Shown: positions 11,233 through 17,840 of the stretch, one piece after another
Layout of the letters: the number at the start of each line of letters is the position of its first letter
Numbering within the stretch: the stretch's first letter is position 1
From: a virus
IMG/VR virus record: IMGVR_UViG_3300034198_002204
Span: 1-20,408 of that record
DNA length: 20,408 nt
Strand: one strand, 5' to 3'
Position numbers and translations under genes: made by a program
The notes under the pieces: model-generated
The model's database searches: none
The model's input: only the letters and a program-made list of their open reading frames with translations
What the model was told of the DNA's origin: nothing

Positions 11233-12192
11233 ATGGCTGGCAAATTAACAGACGACAGAGAGATGAGCGCATCGCGCTTGCCTGGTCTTATGGGCTTCAG
11301 CAAGTACAGCACACCCAATGATGAGCTGCAATTCAGCATCAACGCAATTGATGGCAAGGAGCGCCCTGATATTGGCAACGAAGCCATGGCCTGGGGCAAC
11401 ACACTTGAGCCGGTCATCTTGACCCAGGCTGCGCAGCGCCTTGGCCTTGAGTCATTTGATGTCAACATCACCACGCCGTACACACACCCAGACATCGCGC
11501 TGCAGTGCTCGCTTGATGGCGTCGGGTTTGGCAATGGCCAAGAGATCACATCGGACCCAGACAAAGGCATTTATGTGGTTGGCCAAGACAGCATCAAGCT
11601 CGACGGGCCTGGTGTGCTTGAGGCCAAGCTGACCAAGACCATGCCTGAAGATGTCCCGCACCTGGCGCGTGGGCCCATCCAACTGCAGGGCCAGATGCTG
11701 GTGACCGGCCACAAGTGGGGCGCTGTCTGCGTGTTGTACCAAGGCATCGAGCTGCGCGTGTTCTTGTTTGCGCGTCACCCCGAGACACAGAATGCGATCT
11801 GCCAGGCAGTCAATGTGTTTGAGTCCAAGCTGATCAAGTACAAAGAAACTGGTGCGATTAACTGGTATCCACCGGCCAGCAGCAAAGAGCTCGACCGCAT
11901 TTACCCCACAGCTGTTAGCAAAGAAGAAGTGCCGCTACCACTCAACATCAGCGTGCTGGCGCAGGGCATTTTGGAAAACAAGGCCGCGATCAAAGCTGCC
12001 GAGGCCAGCATTGACGAAGCTGAGAAGCTGATCAAAGAAGCACTTGGCCAGGCCGAGAAGGGCCGCGCCGGTCGCTTTGTGATCAGCTGGCCGATGCGCA
12101 ACTACAAAGCAGCAGCCGAGCGCCTTGTGCCGGCCAAGCCAGCCTACAGCGTGCGCCAGTCCACACTGTCCATCAAGGAGTGGCAGGAATGA
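11233..12192 (+). CDS. YqaJ-type recombination exonuclease
   Basis: This 319-residue nuclease has the PD-(D/E)XK layout of YqaJ/lambda-exo enzymes. SASRLPGLMGFSKY is the N-terminal motif. E59 lies in GNTLEPVIL. D95 lies in QCSLDGVG. The ExK motif is E130 and K132 in GVLEAKL, followed by the Q-rich helix PIQLQGQMLVTG (148-159). These enzymes resect double-strand ends to give 3' tails for the annealing protein. The downstream RecT completes the pair. A Glu/Ala-rich helical region near the C-terminus is an addition. AAGGAG precedes the ATG. Confidence 0.85.
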   Translation: MAGKLTDDREMSASRLPGLMGFSKYSTPNDELQFSINAIDGKERPDIGNEAMAWGNTLEPVILTQAAQRLGLESFDVNITTPYTHPDIALQCSLDGVGFGNGQEITSDPDKGIYVVGQDSIKLDGPGVLEAKLTKTMPEDVPHLARGPIQLQGQMLVTGHKWGAVCVLYQGIELRVFLFARHPETQNAICQAVNVFESKLIKYKETGAINWYPPASSKELDRIYPTAVSKEEVPLPLNISVLAQGILENKAAIKAAEASIDEAEKLIKEALGQAEKGRAGRFVISWPMRNYKAAAERLVPAKPAYSVRQSTLSIKEWQE

Positions 12193-12377
12193 ATTTGCCA
12201 GAGCGCCCAGCCATCAGAGCTGCATATGAGCGCGCCGTTGTTGCGCTGCTCAACATCGCACCCGTTGAAGAAGAAGAGGCCGAGCAGTTTGTTGACGCGA
12301 TGGCCGATCTGATTTTCACCACCATGCAAACCTACATCACTGAAGAAGAATCCCATGACACAACTGACCACCACTAA
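12189..12377 (+). CDS. Small acidic hypothetical protein
   Basis: This 62-residue helical acidic protein begins MNLPERPAIRAAYERAVVAL and ends with a polar EEESHDTTDHH. No family was recognised. The start overlaps the exonuclease stop as ATGA and the end overlaps recT by 23 bases. It sits between exonuclease and annealing protein and may act with them; this is inferred from position. Confidence 0.65.
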   Translation: MNLPERPAIRAAYERAVVALLNIAPVEEEEAEQFVDAMADLIFTTMQTYITEEESHDTTDHH

Positions 12378-13410
12378 TCGCCAAGGCTTCGCGCCTGCCA
12401 CCATCACCGAAGCCATGGAGTTCAGCAAGATGCTGTCCGAGTCTGCCATGGTCCCACGCGCCTACCAGGGCAAGCCCCAAGACATCATGGTGTGCGTGCA
12501 GTGGGGCTATGAGATTGGCCTGGCCCCCATGCAAGCGCTGCAAAACATCGCTGTCATCAATGGCAAGCCGTCGGTGTACGGTGACGCAGCCATGGCGCTG
12601 GTGCAGGCCAGCCCCGTGTGCGAGGACATCGAGGAATACTTTGAAGGCGAAGGCACACCCAACCCAATCGCTGTGTGCGTGGCCAAGCGCAAGGGCCGCA
12701 AGCCGGTGGTGGCCAAGTTCTCAGTCGAAGACGCCAAGCGCGCAGGGCTGTGGGGCAAGCAAGGCCCATGGACCGCATACCCCAAGCGCATGATGCAGAT
12801 GCGCGCCCGTGGCTTTGCGCTGCGTGACGCCTTCCCCGATGTGCTCAAGGGTTTGATCACCGCTGAAGAAGCTCAAGACTACCCTGACGAAGCCAAGCCA
12901 AACCAGCCACGCGACATCACACCGCGCAACCCACTGGACATGGTCGCGCCACCTGTTGCAATTCCGCAACAGACATCAGACCCTGTCGTGATTGAGCAGG
13001 CGTTTGCGCAAGACGCTGAAGCTGAAGAGCTGGCCACCAAGCAGGAGCCGGTTGAAGAGTTCAAGCAGCAGCTGGCCGACGCTGGCGTTGAAGTGGTGGA
13101 CATCCCTGAAGTGACAGAGACAAGCTCACCAGATGAGCCGGCTGTTGTGGTTGGCTTCCCGTTGTTTGTGCCTGGCAAGGCCGAGCCGCACGCTGTGTTT
13201 GCCACGCTTGATGAGTGGCAAGACGGGTACGAAGACCTGGCCGAGAAGACTGCACGCGCTGGCAAGCGGCCAGCACGCGAGCGCATGACCATCTTGCGTG
13301 AGCTGAAAGAGGCCAACGCTGACACAATGAAGCGCGTTGACACCGTCAAGCGCTTGCGTCACACCGCGTCGTATCAGCAGCGCATCAAAGCGCTTGGCGC
13401 AGCTCAGTGA
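12355..13410 (+). CDS. recT: RecT-family single-strand annealing protein
   Basis: This 351-residue protein has the RecT core in its first half. MVPRAYQGKPQDIMVCVQWG, then YEIGLAPMQALQNIAVINGK and PSVYGDAAMALVQ, are family signatures; a basic central region (KRMMQMRARGFALRDAFPD) follows. RecT-type proteins coat 3' single strands and anneal them to complementary DNA, working with an exonuclease. The C-terminal extension (about 180-351) is Pro/Glu-rich, then basic (RAGKRPARERMTILRELKE), and may bind partners. The 3' end overlaps the endolysin 3' end by 7 bases in convergent orientation. Confidence 0.9.
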   Translation: MTQLTTTNRQGFAPATITEAMEFSKMLSESAMVPRAYQGKPQDIMVCVQWGYEIGLAPMQALQNIAVINGKPSVYGDAAMALVQASPVCEDIEEYFEGEGTPNPIAVCVAKRKGRKPVVAKFSVEDAKRAGLWGKQGPWTAYPKRMMQMRARGFALRDAFPDVLKGLITAEEAQDYPDEAKPNQPRDITPRNPLDMVAPPVAIPQQTSDPVVIEQAFAQDAEAEELATKQEPVEEFKQQLADAGVEVVDIPEVTETSSPDEPAVVVGFPLFVPGKAEPHAVFATLDEWQDGYEDLAEKTARAGKRPARERMTILRELKEANADTMKRVDTVKRLRHTASYQQRIKALGAAQ

Positions 13411-14018
13411 CCGAAGACGGCCAAGGCAAGATTTGTGTGATGCACGCGGTCGTCAAGACCAATCGTGCCACCGTTAATTGCCTTGGTCAGTCGCACCCAG
13501 TCCTTTGTCTCAGCGATCTCGTTGCACTTGTGCGTTGACCAAAACCAGCCGGCTGTCTTCATGCCCCACTCAGCGGTGCGCACCAGGTCTGGGTTTCTTG
13601 CGAAGTCCTGGCCAAGCGCTTTGCCGGCATGGTGGAAATTCGCCGCACCGGTGAGCTGCAAATAACCCGATCCGCGGTACAGCCACCCGTCGCCTGACTT
13701 CTCATCGCGGTTGCCCATGCGACCACCGTAAATGCGCGACGCGATACGCTCTGGCTTGCCTGCGTATTGCTCGGCCTCTTCTTGAGTGAAACCCCACTGA
13801 CGCTTTGGTGTCTTGGGAAACAGCTTCATCAAAGTCACAGCGCGGTAGCGCAGGTCCTCTTCCAGCTTGGTGAAGTTGCCACTCTCATGGCCACACTGCG
13901 CCAGGAATGCAGCCTGCTGCACCGGTGTTGCAATATTGAATTGCTCAAAGGTTGCGTTGATCGGACCAACCAGGTTGGGATTGATCTTGAGTTTTTGCAG
14001 TTGTTCAGCGCTGACCAT
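13404..14018 (-). CDS. Endolysin, GH19 chitinase-like family
   Basis: This 204-residue protein is a GH19-like peptidoglycan hydrolase. FLAQCGHESGNF holds the likely catalytic Glu (E45). The following acidic LEEDLRYRA carries E53/E54. The signature GWLYRGSGYLQLTG and the C-terminal GMKTAGWFW are typical of the family. There is no signal peptide, so release should depend on the holin. The ATG at 14018 has GGAG 8 bases upstream. It overlaps Rz by 14 bases. Confidence 0.9.
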   Translation of the reverse strand: MVSAEQLQKLKINPNLVGPINATFEQFNIATPVQQAAFLAQCGHESGNFTKLEEDLRYRAVTLMKLFPKTPKRQWGFTQEEAEQYAGKPERIASRIYGGRMGNRDEKSGDGWLYRGSGYLQLTGAANFHHAGKALGQDFARNPDLVRTAEWGMKTAGWFWSTHKCNEIAETKDWVRLTKAINGGTIGLDDRVHHTNLALAVFGH

Positions 14019-14475
14019 TTACTTGCTCCCTCACTTGGTTGTAGGCGTCGATGCAGGCGTTGAGCTGGACGATTGCCCTGTCCCCGTCGGCTGCGATTTG
14101 AGCAATAAGTCTGAGAGTCTCTGTGTCAGCGTCGGCTCGCGCTTCGTCCCGATTTCCACTGGCAGTGGTGGCACTTGCACTGGCTTGTACGCAACTTGCG
14201 GAGGGGAGGCGCACCCGACCGTTGCTAATAGCGCGATCAAGAGCAGACTGTTTTTGAGTGATTGAATCATTGGCTTCTTTCAATTCGGTTGATGTTTGAT
14301 TGATCTGCTCGTTGAGCTTTTGCTCGCGAGCGCGACTCTCTTCATTCTTGCTGGCGATCTCTGCTTGCATCTCAGCATCGCGCTCGGTCCAGCCCTTGTG
14401 GTGGCCATAGCTGTACAAAGCAAACACAGCCACCAGCGTGCCGATCACAACCCACAGCGTTGGCACTCTTGGCAT
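14005..14475 (-). CDS. Rz: Rz-type inner-membrane spanin
   Basis: This 156-residue protein has an N-terminal membrane anchor (about 7-24: LWVVIGTLVAVFALYSYG) and a long periplasmic coiled coil (about 30-85: AEMQAEIASKNEESRAREQK). Rz-type spanins join the outer-membrane Rz1 lipoprotein and fuse the two membranes at lysis. The small lipoprotein gene in another frame inside it confirms the identity. I chose the ATG at 14475 (overlap TGATG with the holin stop). A GTG one codon earlier is an alternative. Confidence 0.85.
   Translation of the reverse strand: MPRVPTLWVVIGTLVAVFALYSYGHHKGWTERDAEMQAEIASKNEESRAREQKLNEQINQTSTELKEANDSITQKQSALDRAISNGRVRLPSASCVQASASATTASGNRDEARADADTETLRLIAQIAADGDRAIVQLNACIDAYNQVREQVNGQR
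14031..14270 (-). CDS. Rz1: Rz1-type outer-membrane spanin lipoprotein, nested in Rz
   Basis: This 79-residue protein lies wholly inside Rz in another frame. A signal segment (MIQSLKNSLLLIALLATVGC) ends at C20, the likely lipidated cysteine; the lipobox has Thr at -3, which is less typical. The mature part is Pro- and Ser/Thr-rich (PVQVPPLPVE), as in Rz1 proteins, and spans toward Rz across the periplasm. The ATG is at 14270. The fully embedded layout matches lambda Rz/Rz1. Confidence 0.85.
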   Translation of the reverse strand: MIQSLKNSLLLIALLATVGCASPPQVAYKPVQVPPLPVEIGTKREPTLTQRLSDLLLKSQPTGTGQSSSSTPASTPTTK

Positions 14476-15011
14476 CACGCACCTCGCATCTCTGACCTGG
14501 CCTGCGCCAAGTCATGGCGATCTTCTTCCGGTTCAAGATGATCAGCAGGTGTGGTTGGTGGTGGTGGTGGTGTCCAGTTCTCATCGAGCTGCGGGTTGGT
14601 CCACCCCATCCAGTTCCACTCCGGCATTGCCGATGCAGCTGGCGCTGGCGTAGAGGGCGCTGCAGGCGCTGGCGTTGGCGCGGTAGGGGTTGGGTTCACC
14701 AGTGTTGGTGCGACCTTGCTGGCGATCATCTCGCTGGCTTTCTTGGCCACGCGCATGCCGATCAATGTGGTGATGCTGCCAGTCATCAGCAGCACGATGT
14801 CGTTGAGCATCTTGGTGTAGGCCATGTCAATGGGGGCCATTGACTTGAGTGGCTGCTGCACGAAGGTGACTGAGTACAACATGGTGAAGACCAATCCGCC
14901 AAAGACAAGCATGACAATGCAGACCACGAAGGCCCACACCATCACCTCGCAAAAGGCGATCAGTTCATCAGTTGTTTGGAATAGCGCTCGCGGGGGATTG
15001 AGTGGGGTCAA
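14475..15011 (-). CDS. Holin candidate with proline-rich C-terminus
   Basis: This 178-residue membrane protein has two hydrophobic helices (about 22-48 and 70-90), then a Pro/Ala/Thr-rich linker (NPTPTAPTPAPAAPSTPAP) and an acidic/Trp-containing tail. Position immediately upstream of Rz and the endolysin makes a holin likely, but the long tail is unusual. I chose the TTG at 15011 because GGAG lies 7 bases upstream, giving MTPLNPPRALFQTTDELIAF. The TTG at 15035 has no ribosome site. It overlaps the lipoprotein gene by 44 bases. Confidence 0.65.
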   Translation of the reverse strand: MTPLNPPRALFQTTDELIAFCEVMVWAFVVCIVMLVFGGLVFTMLYSVTFVQQPLKSMAPIDMAYTKMLNDIVLLMTGSITTLIGMRVAKKASEMIASKVAPTLVNPTPTAPTPAPAAPSTPAPAASAMPEWNWMGWTNPQLDENWTPPPPPTTPADHLEPEEDRHDLAQARSEMRGA

Positions 15012-15186
15012 CTTTTTTCTCCAAGATGGGGGCAACTAAATATTCAGGGCAGTCCTGAGTGAATAAGCAGTCGGGCTTTTGGCATCGCTTCGCACTGAAG
15101 TTTTTGGGGTCTTGGCAGTAATACCGATAACGGTCATCACAACCCACCACCAGCATCAGCAGGCTTAGTATTAGCAGTCTTGTCAT
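14968..15186 (-). CDS. Cys-rich phage lipoprotein
   Basis: This 72-residue protein starts with a lipoprotein signal (MTRLLILSLLMLVVGC) with C16 as the lipidated residue. Then come DDRYRYYCQDPKNF and four further cysteines (24, 35, 40, 46), which suggest disulfides in the periplasm, and a conserved-looking ending CPEYLVAPILEKKV. I recognise this type from phage lysis regions; its role is unknown. The ATG at 15186 has AAGGAG 5-6 bases upstream. Confidence 0.75.
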   Translation of the reverse strand: MTRLLILSLLMLVVGCDDRYRYYCQDPKNFSAKRCQKPDCLFTQDCPEYLVAPILEKKVDPTQSPASAIPNN

Positions 15187-15394
15187 TGCTCTCCTTTTGC
15201 TTTGCAGTCAACTCTTTGATCTCAGCTTTCAACTTCTTCAACTCACCCAGTTCTTTGCGAATCTCGGCCTTTGTCCTGGCCTTGTTTTCCAGGTGGTCAA
15301 TGGCCACCAGCACAGTAACTGGCAGCGCCAAGAACAACACCAGGGCAAGCGCGACTACAGCGGTGGCAAACCATCTGGCATCTTCGCGTGCCAT
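15137..15394 (-). CDS. Small membrane protein with coiled-coil tail
   Basis: This 85-residue protein begins MAREDARWFATAVVALALVL and has one membrane helix (about 9-32). A Lys/Glu coiled coil follows (about 35-68: IRKELGELKKLKAEIKELTA). It lies between the lipoprotein and the 252-residue protein in the lysis region. Starts at 15394 or 15424 are possible, neither with a clear ribosome site. It overlaps the lipoprotein gene by 50 bases and the upstream gene by 40. Spanin-like topology, but Rz is already present. Confidence 0.6.
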   Translation of the reverse strand: MAREDARWFATAVVALALVLFLALPVTVLVAIDHLENKARTKAEIRKELGELKKLKAEIKELTAKQKESNDKTANTKPADAGGGL

Positions 15395-16113
15395 GCGAGC
15401 GACAACATCAGACCCCACAACCATATCACCACGAACGCCACCACCGCCAGCGCCAGCGCCCTGTCGATACGGTGATTGCGCAGTAGGTCGCGTTGCCATG
15501 CTTCATCTCTTTCTCTCTTGCGCTTGACCTGCCTTGCAAACTCCTGCTCTTCAAGAATCTGATCGTACATTTTCAAGAAGCGTGAGTAAATGTCGCGCAG
15601 TTCCATTGGCGCGTACACCATCGCTTCTCTGATCTGCACCGTCATGTTCTCAAGCTGCAGTTCAATCTCTACCCTGTCAAGCGCACTGTCTTCAACCGTC
15701 GTCGTCGTCTTTGAGACTTCTTCCAGTTCAAGACAGTGATCTTTTAACTGCCTGCGAATCTCAAAAAATGTCTTGAGCTGTTCGCACACCTGGTGAATTG
15801 CTTGAGTCTGGTATTCCTCATAGCTTAATTCTGAAGGTTTGCGATCTGCCTTTTTCGCCAGAGGCTTGGGCGCTTCGACTGCGACTGCGACTGGCGTTGA
15901 CTTTGGCTTGTCTTGCTTGCCACCAAGAAGTCCCTTGATCCAGGACCACAGCCCAGTGACTTCAGAGTAGATGGCCTTTGCGTCACCGATGCCTTGCTCA
16001 ACAGTTTTCTTGAGCTTGCTAATCTCAGCCTTGCCCTCATTGAGCATCTCACAGCCTTTGCGCACAGCAGCAACAGCTGCTTGCGCGGCCATGAGAAGAC
16101 TGATCGGGTCCAC
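15355..16113 (-). CDS. Large phage protein with C-terminal membrane anchor
   Basis: This 252-residue protein begins MDPISLLMAAQAAVAAVRKG with a GTG start at 16113. Residues 1-65 contain a helical pattern (GIGDAKAIYSEVTGLWSWIK), then a Lys/Pro-rich linker, a long acidic coiled coil (about 95-205), and a C-terminal membrane helix (218-240: RALALAVVAFVVIWLWGLML). The N-terminal pattern recurs in hypothetical phage proteins next to lysis genes. A structural or lysis-timing role is possible. An ATG at 16092 is an alternative start but would drop the conserved beginning. Confidence 0.7.
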   Translation of the reverse strand: MDPISLLMAAQAAVAAVRKGCEMLNEGKAEISKLKKTVEQGIGDAKAIYSEVTGLWSWIKGLLGGKQDKPKSTPVAVAVEAPKPLAKKADRKPSELSYEEYQTQAIHQVCEQLKTFFEIRRQLKDHCLELEEVSKTTTTVEDSALDRVEIELQLENMTVQIREAMVYAPMELRDIYSRFLKMYDQILEEQEFARQVKRKRERDEAWQRDLLRNHRIDRALALAVVAFVVIWLWGLMLSLAWHAKMPDGLPPL

Positions 16114-16114
16114 A

Positions 16115-16321
16115 TCACAAGCCGATCAGCTTCTTGAAGAACTCAGCAGCAGCACCAGGCCCAAGCAACACAGCAGCGAGCACAGCATAAATCCAATACT
16201 CAATTTTTGTCATGCGCCTGTCGCCTTTGTCCAGCGTTTGCGTGATGTGCTCATAGCGCTGCGCGCAGATGGCCTCATGCGTTTGCAGCTTGGCTTCGGT
16301 TGTTGAGATCATGTCCATCAT
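16115..16321 (-). CDS. Small membrane protein
   Basis: This 68-residue protein starts MMDMISTTEAKLQTHEAICA, has an amphipathic first half, and a membrane helix at about 40-58 (IEYWIYAVLAAVLLGPGAAA). Similar short proteins with one C-terminal helix often accompany phage lysis genes. I chose the ATG at 16321, whose overlap with the upstream stop is TGATG. A TTG at 16324 is unnecessary. Function unknown. Confidence 0.65.
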   Translation of the reverse strand: MMDMISTTEAKLQTHEAICAQRYEHITQTLDKGDRRMTKIEYWIYAVLAAVLLGPGAAAEFFKKLIGL

Positions 16322-16467
16322 CAACCCTCATCAGCAGGCTCTGGCGTGTTGCCTTCTTCCAGCCATTTCAAATAGGCTTGGTAGTCTGTGTTGTCTGGGT
16401 CGAAAGGGATGAAAGTGCTATCAGCCACACGAAACACGGATGCATTTTTAGGAGTCAATTTGTACAT
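16321..16467 (-). CDS. Small protein related to tail-fibre assembly tails
   Basis: This 48-residue protein reads MYKLTPKNASVFRVADSTFI, then PFDPDNTDYQAYLKWLEEGN and TPEPADEG. The IPFDPDNTDYQAYLKWL..GNTPEPA pattern is characteristic of the C-termini of tail-fibre assembly chaperones and related short phage proteins, here as a stand-alone form. The start overlaps the upstream receptor-binding-protein stop by one base (TAATG), consistent with a partner of the fibre. The chaperone role is inferred. Confidence 0.7.
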   Translation of the reverse strand: MYKLTPKNASVFRVADSTFIPFDPDNTDYQAYLKWLEEGNTPEPADEG

Positions 16468-17537
16468 TACAGCTCCGAAGAAAGAGTGATTGTTGGTATA
16501 CCAGTTAAGGTATAAATAATTGATGTAAACATACCGGATGACGGGTAAAAGCGATAAGAGCCTGTCGATGTTCCTTCAACAGTAAAGTTTACGGTTGTAC
16601 TGGTGTTTGAACTTATATTGACCAAAGTTACAGTACCCAAAGAAGGAATTGATGGTGTTGCCCTCATCAACACTGGAAGGTATTCGTTTGAAACGGAGTA
16701 ACCAGATGTTGCAGTTGTTGAACTAAAAAATCTATGCACAGGAGCATTGATTGTTTGGTAGTACCGCTGACACAAAGCCAACTCAGTACCATAAGGTCTG
16801 TAGTCAAACGATGTGGCTGTGCTACCTTTTTCAAGCTGAACGCCTGTGATGTACCAAGTAGCGCCGTTTGTACCAACGACTGATGTTGCACCCGTGGCTG
16901 AAAACACATCAGAGCTTGTCCATGCCCCAGCAGCTCCGCTAACAGAAGAACCACTGCCTAAGCTAAAGTTTAAAAGAATACCAATGCCGTTGTTTGTAAG
17001 CCAAGTGCCAGCAGTATCACCAGCAACTGTCACGGTTTTTTGTTCCCATGTGTTTGCGCTGCTGATTGTGTAACTAAACGGATAACATCTGTTCCCAGCA
17101 GAGTTTCTAAATGCACCACCAAATGTGCCCGTCAAACTTGAGCGAACCCAAAAAGACAAAGTAACAGATTGTGCATTAGCGGTTCCCCATGCTAAATCTG
17201 AAATGTTAAATCCTTCAACTCGTTGTGCAATATTGAATATCTCTGAAGCGCCAACTGAATAAGCAGATAGTGATGTAACACCTAAATAATTAATAAAGCC
17301 AACTGGCGGTGTGACAGAGCCAGCGTTTTGTTGAACGCTAAATTTAGATGCTTGATCGCTGTATGCTCTCCATCTATCAATAGTATAAGTACCTGAAGCA
17401 GCGCCAATAGTCACAGCCGCCCCCGCATTACGCTGATCAATCATCATCGCACCGTTGATGATGCGGTTCTTCATCCCGACAAAGCCGCCAGTGCCGTAGC
17501 TACCGCCCAGCTCTGCTAATTCTCTTGCGTTGCTCAT
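16467..17537 (-). CDS. Tail fibre / receptor-binding protein with lectin-like domain
   Basis: This 356-residue protein begins MSNARELAELGGSYGTGGFV, then NRIINGAMMIDQRNAGAAVT, the usual start of phage fibre modules. The middle (about 45-250) is a beta-rich, carbohydrate-binding-like domain. It contains ITGVQLEKGSTATSFDYRPY followed by GTELALCQRYYQ, a motif frequent in phage fibres. A C-terminal tip follows, rich in Ser, Thr and Asn. The tip DNA is clearly AT-rich (38 of 60 bases at 16501-16560), unlike the 5' end. It probably binds the host surface. Confidence 0.75.
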   Translation of the reverse strand: MSNARELAELGGSYGTGGFVGMKNRIINGAMMIDQRNAGAAVTIGAASGTYTIDRWRAYSDQASKFSVQQNAGSVTPPVGFINYLGVTSLSAYSVGASEIFNIAQRVEGFNISDLAWGTANAQSVTLSFWVRSSLTGTFGGAFRNSAGNRCYPFSYTISSANTWEQKTVTVAGDTAGTWLTNNGIGILLNFSLGSGSSVSGAAGAWTSSDVFSATGATSVVGTNGATWYITGVQLEKGSTATSFDYRPYGTELALCQRYYQTINAPVHRFFSSTTATSGYSVSNEYLPVLMRATPSIPSLGTVTLVNISSNTSTTVNFTVEGTSTGSYRFYPSSGMFTSIIYTLTGIPTITLSSEL

Positions 17538-17540
17538 GGC

Positions 17541-17795
17541 TTATTCTCCCGCTTGTTGTGCAGCGACTTGCTCTTGGTACGCAGCGATCACTTCGGTTGT
17601 CCACGCTGCGTTGCAGATGGCCACCACATTGGCAGGCTGGCCAGTGAGTGACTGGCCTGGCGTCAGCGATGTGCGGTGGTATGTCTGGCTGATCTGGTTG
17701 CCGTCTTCCATGATGCGTGTTGCCTCACGGAAAAGAACGATGCCGTTCTCAGTGACGGTGATCTGGTCAACGGTGGTGGTTTTGGTAAGTGACAT
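17541..17795 (-). CDS. Small conserved fibre-region protein
   Basis: This 84-residue protein begins MSLTKTTTVDQITVTENGIV, then LFREATRIMEDGNQISQTYH and RTSLTPGQSLTGQPANVVAI. I recognise this as a small protein often beside phage fibre genes, with no known function. It is mostly beta-rich and acidic, with no membrane segment. It lies between the two fibre genes in the same orientation. A fibre adaptor, chaperone or minor tail role is possible. Confidence 0.7.
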   Translation of the reverse strand: MSLTKTTTVDQITVTENGIVLFREATRIMEDGNQISQTYHRTSLTPGQSLTGQPANVVAICNAAWTTEVIAAYQEQVAAQQAGE

Positions 17796-17812
17796 TTTTG
17801 TTTCCTTTGTGT

Positions 17813-17840
17813 CTGGTCAAACTATTCTGGTCTGACTATT
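17813..17840. repeat. Tandem 14-bp repeat
   Basis: CTGGTCAAACTATT (17813-17826) is followed directly by CTGGTCTGACTATT (17827-17840), two mismatches. It lies between the tail-fibre stop and the next start and may be a slippage scar. No promoter or hairpin was seen with it. Confidence 0.45.
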
